A program made the position numbers and the translations under genes. DNA of 64,000 bases from Psococerastis gibbosa (taxonomy: Eukaryota > Arthropoda > Insecta > Psocodea > Psocidae): assembly GCA_963971405.1 (NCBI GenBank), contig OZ020488.1, forward strand, positions 42,638,888-42,702,887, in the 5' to 3' direction. Positions 62,792 through 64,000 of this stretch are shown here, one piece after another. The number at the start of each line of letters is the position of its first letter. The stretch's first letter is position 1. A model generated the notes under the pieces. The model was not told the DNA's origin, did no database searches, and was given only the letters and a program-made list of their open reading frames with translations.

Positions 62792-63590
62792 CTTTCGTGG
62801 GGCCTACTCGTTTGAGTTCCTATAAGCGTCGACCTAGAAGGTCTTTTGCTTCCACGTTTGCCGTCTACGCCCATCTTATAACACCAGTCTTTTTGATAAA
62901 TTCTAGTGTTTTTGTGATGGGATTAGATCGGATGGTTTCCTCTTCAGACCTAGGGTGGCCAAGAGTTTGGTATCGAGTTTGTCCCAGCGCTTCACATTCA
63001 AAGAGAATGTGTTCAGCTGTTTCTTCTTCAACTTCACACAGTCTGCATCTACTGTCGTTTTTCACGCCAACCCTATGCATGTGTTTGTTGAAGTGGCCGT
63101 GGCCCGTAAGCGTGCCAACCACCCTTCTAGCTTGCTCTCTACTTAAAGAGAGAAGCTGATCGGTGAGCTTTTTACTAGGACCCGGAATAACCTTCTTAGC
63201 AAATCTGCTTTCCGGGACTTTCTTCCATTCCTCTGCAGTTTTTCTCTGCACCCATTTTTGTACAGAAGCAATAAGCCATCCCGTACTTAGGTTCTGCACC
63301 AATGAATGGCGTTTCTGCACCTTTTCGAGCCAGCTCGTCGGCTCTTTCATTCCCATCAAAGTTTGAGTGCGCCGGGACCCAAATCAGCGAGACTGAGTTT
63401 TCCCGACACACCTTTATTAGGAGGTTGATGCAGTGCCACACCATTTTGATGTGATCTTTATAGCCTCCACAGCCTTAATCGCTGCCTGCGAGTCTGTATA
63501 GATAATAATGGTTTTGCCCTTGCATTCCATTTCCATACACTCCTCTAGGCATTTTATTATAATGGCCCCTACCTCAGCCTGAAACACTGT
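62764..63590 (-). mobile_element. 5'-truncated LINE with RNase H, poly(A) and target duplication
   Basis: 827 bp between exact 12-bp repeats AGAACAGTGTAT (62752-62763, 63591-63602). It has a 27-nt poly-T on plus (poly-A of the element). The minus strand encodes, in broken frames, an RNase H domain (VFQAEVGAIII with its Glu, IIYTDSQAAIKA with its Asp, VSLIWVPAHSNFDGNERADE with the final Asp), then the zinc-knuckle tail (CRLCEVEEETAEHILFEC) ending GVIRWA. RNase H after RT is typical of I/R1/LOA-type non-LTR elements. 98%-like match to the 6.63-kb copy by eye. Confidence 0.85.
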
Positions 63591-63680
63591 AGAACAGTGT
63601 ATAATATGGGGAAATTTAGAAGAGCCTGCCATCAGTTTCTGGGGAGTGAATGATTGAGTGCCTGCCTGATTTTTTGCATT

Positions 63681-63905
63681 AAATAAATAAATAATAAATA
63701 AATAAGGATTTGTTTTCTGTTACTAAGCCAACCTAGCGGAGTTGGGGCTGTAAAGCCCTCTCTTACACTCAACTAGGAAGGGCCGGGACCACCTGCTTTA
63801 CATGCTCTCCGAAGCATGGCCCGAAAATGTAGGAAGTTTAAGACTCGAATCAACAACCTTTCGGGTGAAAGTCAGAGTCCGTACCACTACTCTACATGTC
63901 CTGAC
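63681..63905 (-). mobile_element. SINE family 1, full length
   Basis: (AAAT)n tail, ctaagccaacctagcggagt, gccctctcttacactcaact, tttacatgctctccgaagca, then the head with B-box (gactcgaatc) and ctctacatgtcctgac. Confidence 0.85.
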
Positions 63906-64000
63906 TTATTTTCTCTCTTTTTCTTTAGTTGTGGTTTTTTTTGTAGGAAACAAATGTTATATATATTTAATTTGTATTGTAATTTTTAACCAAAATAGGT
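63906..64000. other. Window end, nothing recognised
   Basis: T-rich sequence with no open frame. Confidence 0.3.

Noticed and set aside
62686..63159. 157-codon plus-strand frame with a Phe run
   Set aside because: The Phe run is the LINE poly(A) tail read in reverse and the rest is antisense of its zinc-knuckle region.

Overview
The window looks like nuclear DNA of an invertebrate animal, most likely an arthropod (the phylum is inference; species not identified). It is AT-rich and contains tRNA-derived SINEs, several non-LTR retrotransposon lineages, degraded copia and Ty3/gypsy elements, hAT-type MITEs, mariner and DINE-1-like (Helentron-associated) repeats. Eukaryotic TATA boxes and AATAAA signals are present; operons, Shine-Dalgarno sites, rRNA genes and CRISPR arrays are not. 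Nearly all long reading frames are transposon remnants.

The only plausible host genes are a cluster of small intronless genes for secreted peptides with a near-identical 19-residue signal peptide (MKASMVIVVLAAVVVVASA) followed by one of two unrelated mature parts: Thr/Ser/acidic (10.5 kb plus strand, 17.8 kb minus strand, relics at 5.0, 19.0 and 21.4 kb) or Gly/Ser/Met/Pro (44.3, 47.6 and 53.2 kb minus strand, relics at 39.1 and 43.6 kb). Copies share a promoter: a GTTAA-N7-TTAAC inverted repeat, a spacer and a TATATAACC box about 50-80 nt before the ATG. The Gly/Met copies form a tandem array with a unit of about 860 bp. Bases 1-170 match the array's spacer, so another copy probably lies just left of the window.

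Layout: 0-8 kb, SINE, LINE, mariner, hAT and copia remnants around a dead Thr-type copy. 8.8-23.1 kb, Thr-type genes interleaved with DINE-1-like elements and a segmental duplication (10.9-11.4 and 20.3-20.8 kb). 25.86-33.90 kb, an 8.0-kb unit with CACTGAGAGAAAT inverted termini and subterminal arrays of a TTATCGGAG-like motif, hosting two LINEs. 34-40 kb, hAT-type elements with G-rich ends. 41-43.4 kb, an internally deleted Ty3/gypsy element with LTRs and target duplication. 43.5-53.6 kb, the Gly/Met array split by a Jockey-type LINE, an RTE LINE and a solo-LTR-like insert inside the RTE. 54-64 kb, SINEs, another DINE-like element, two foldback MITEs and a LINE tail with RNase H.

Main biological point: the peptide genes keep signal and promoter while the mature parts diverge, and at least four different mobile elements have landed in their core promoters or start codons (mariner near 5.12 kb, a TSD-flanked 283-bp insert at 10.2 kb, a MITE in a TATA box at 21.55 kb, an RTE in a TATA box at 47.86 kb).
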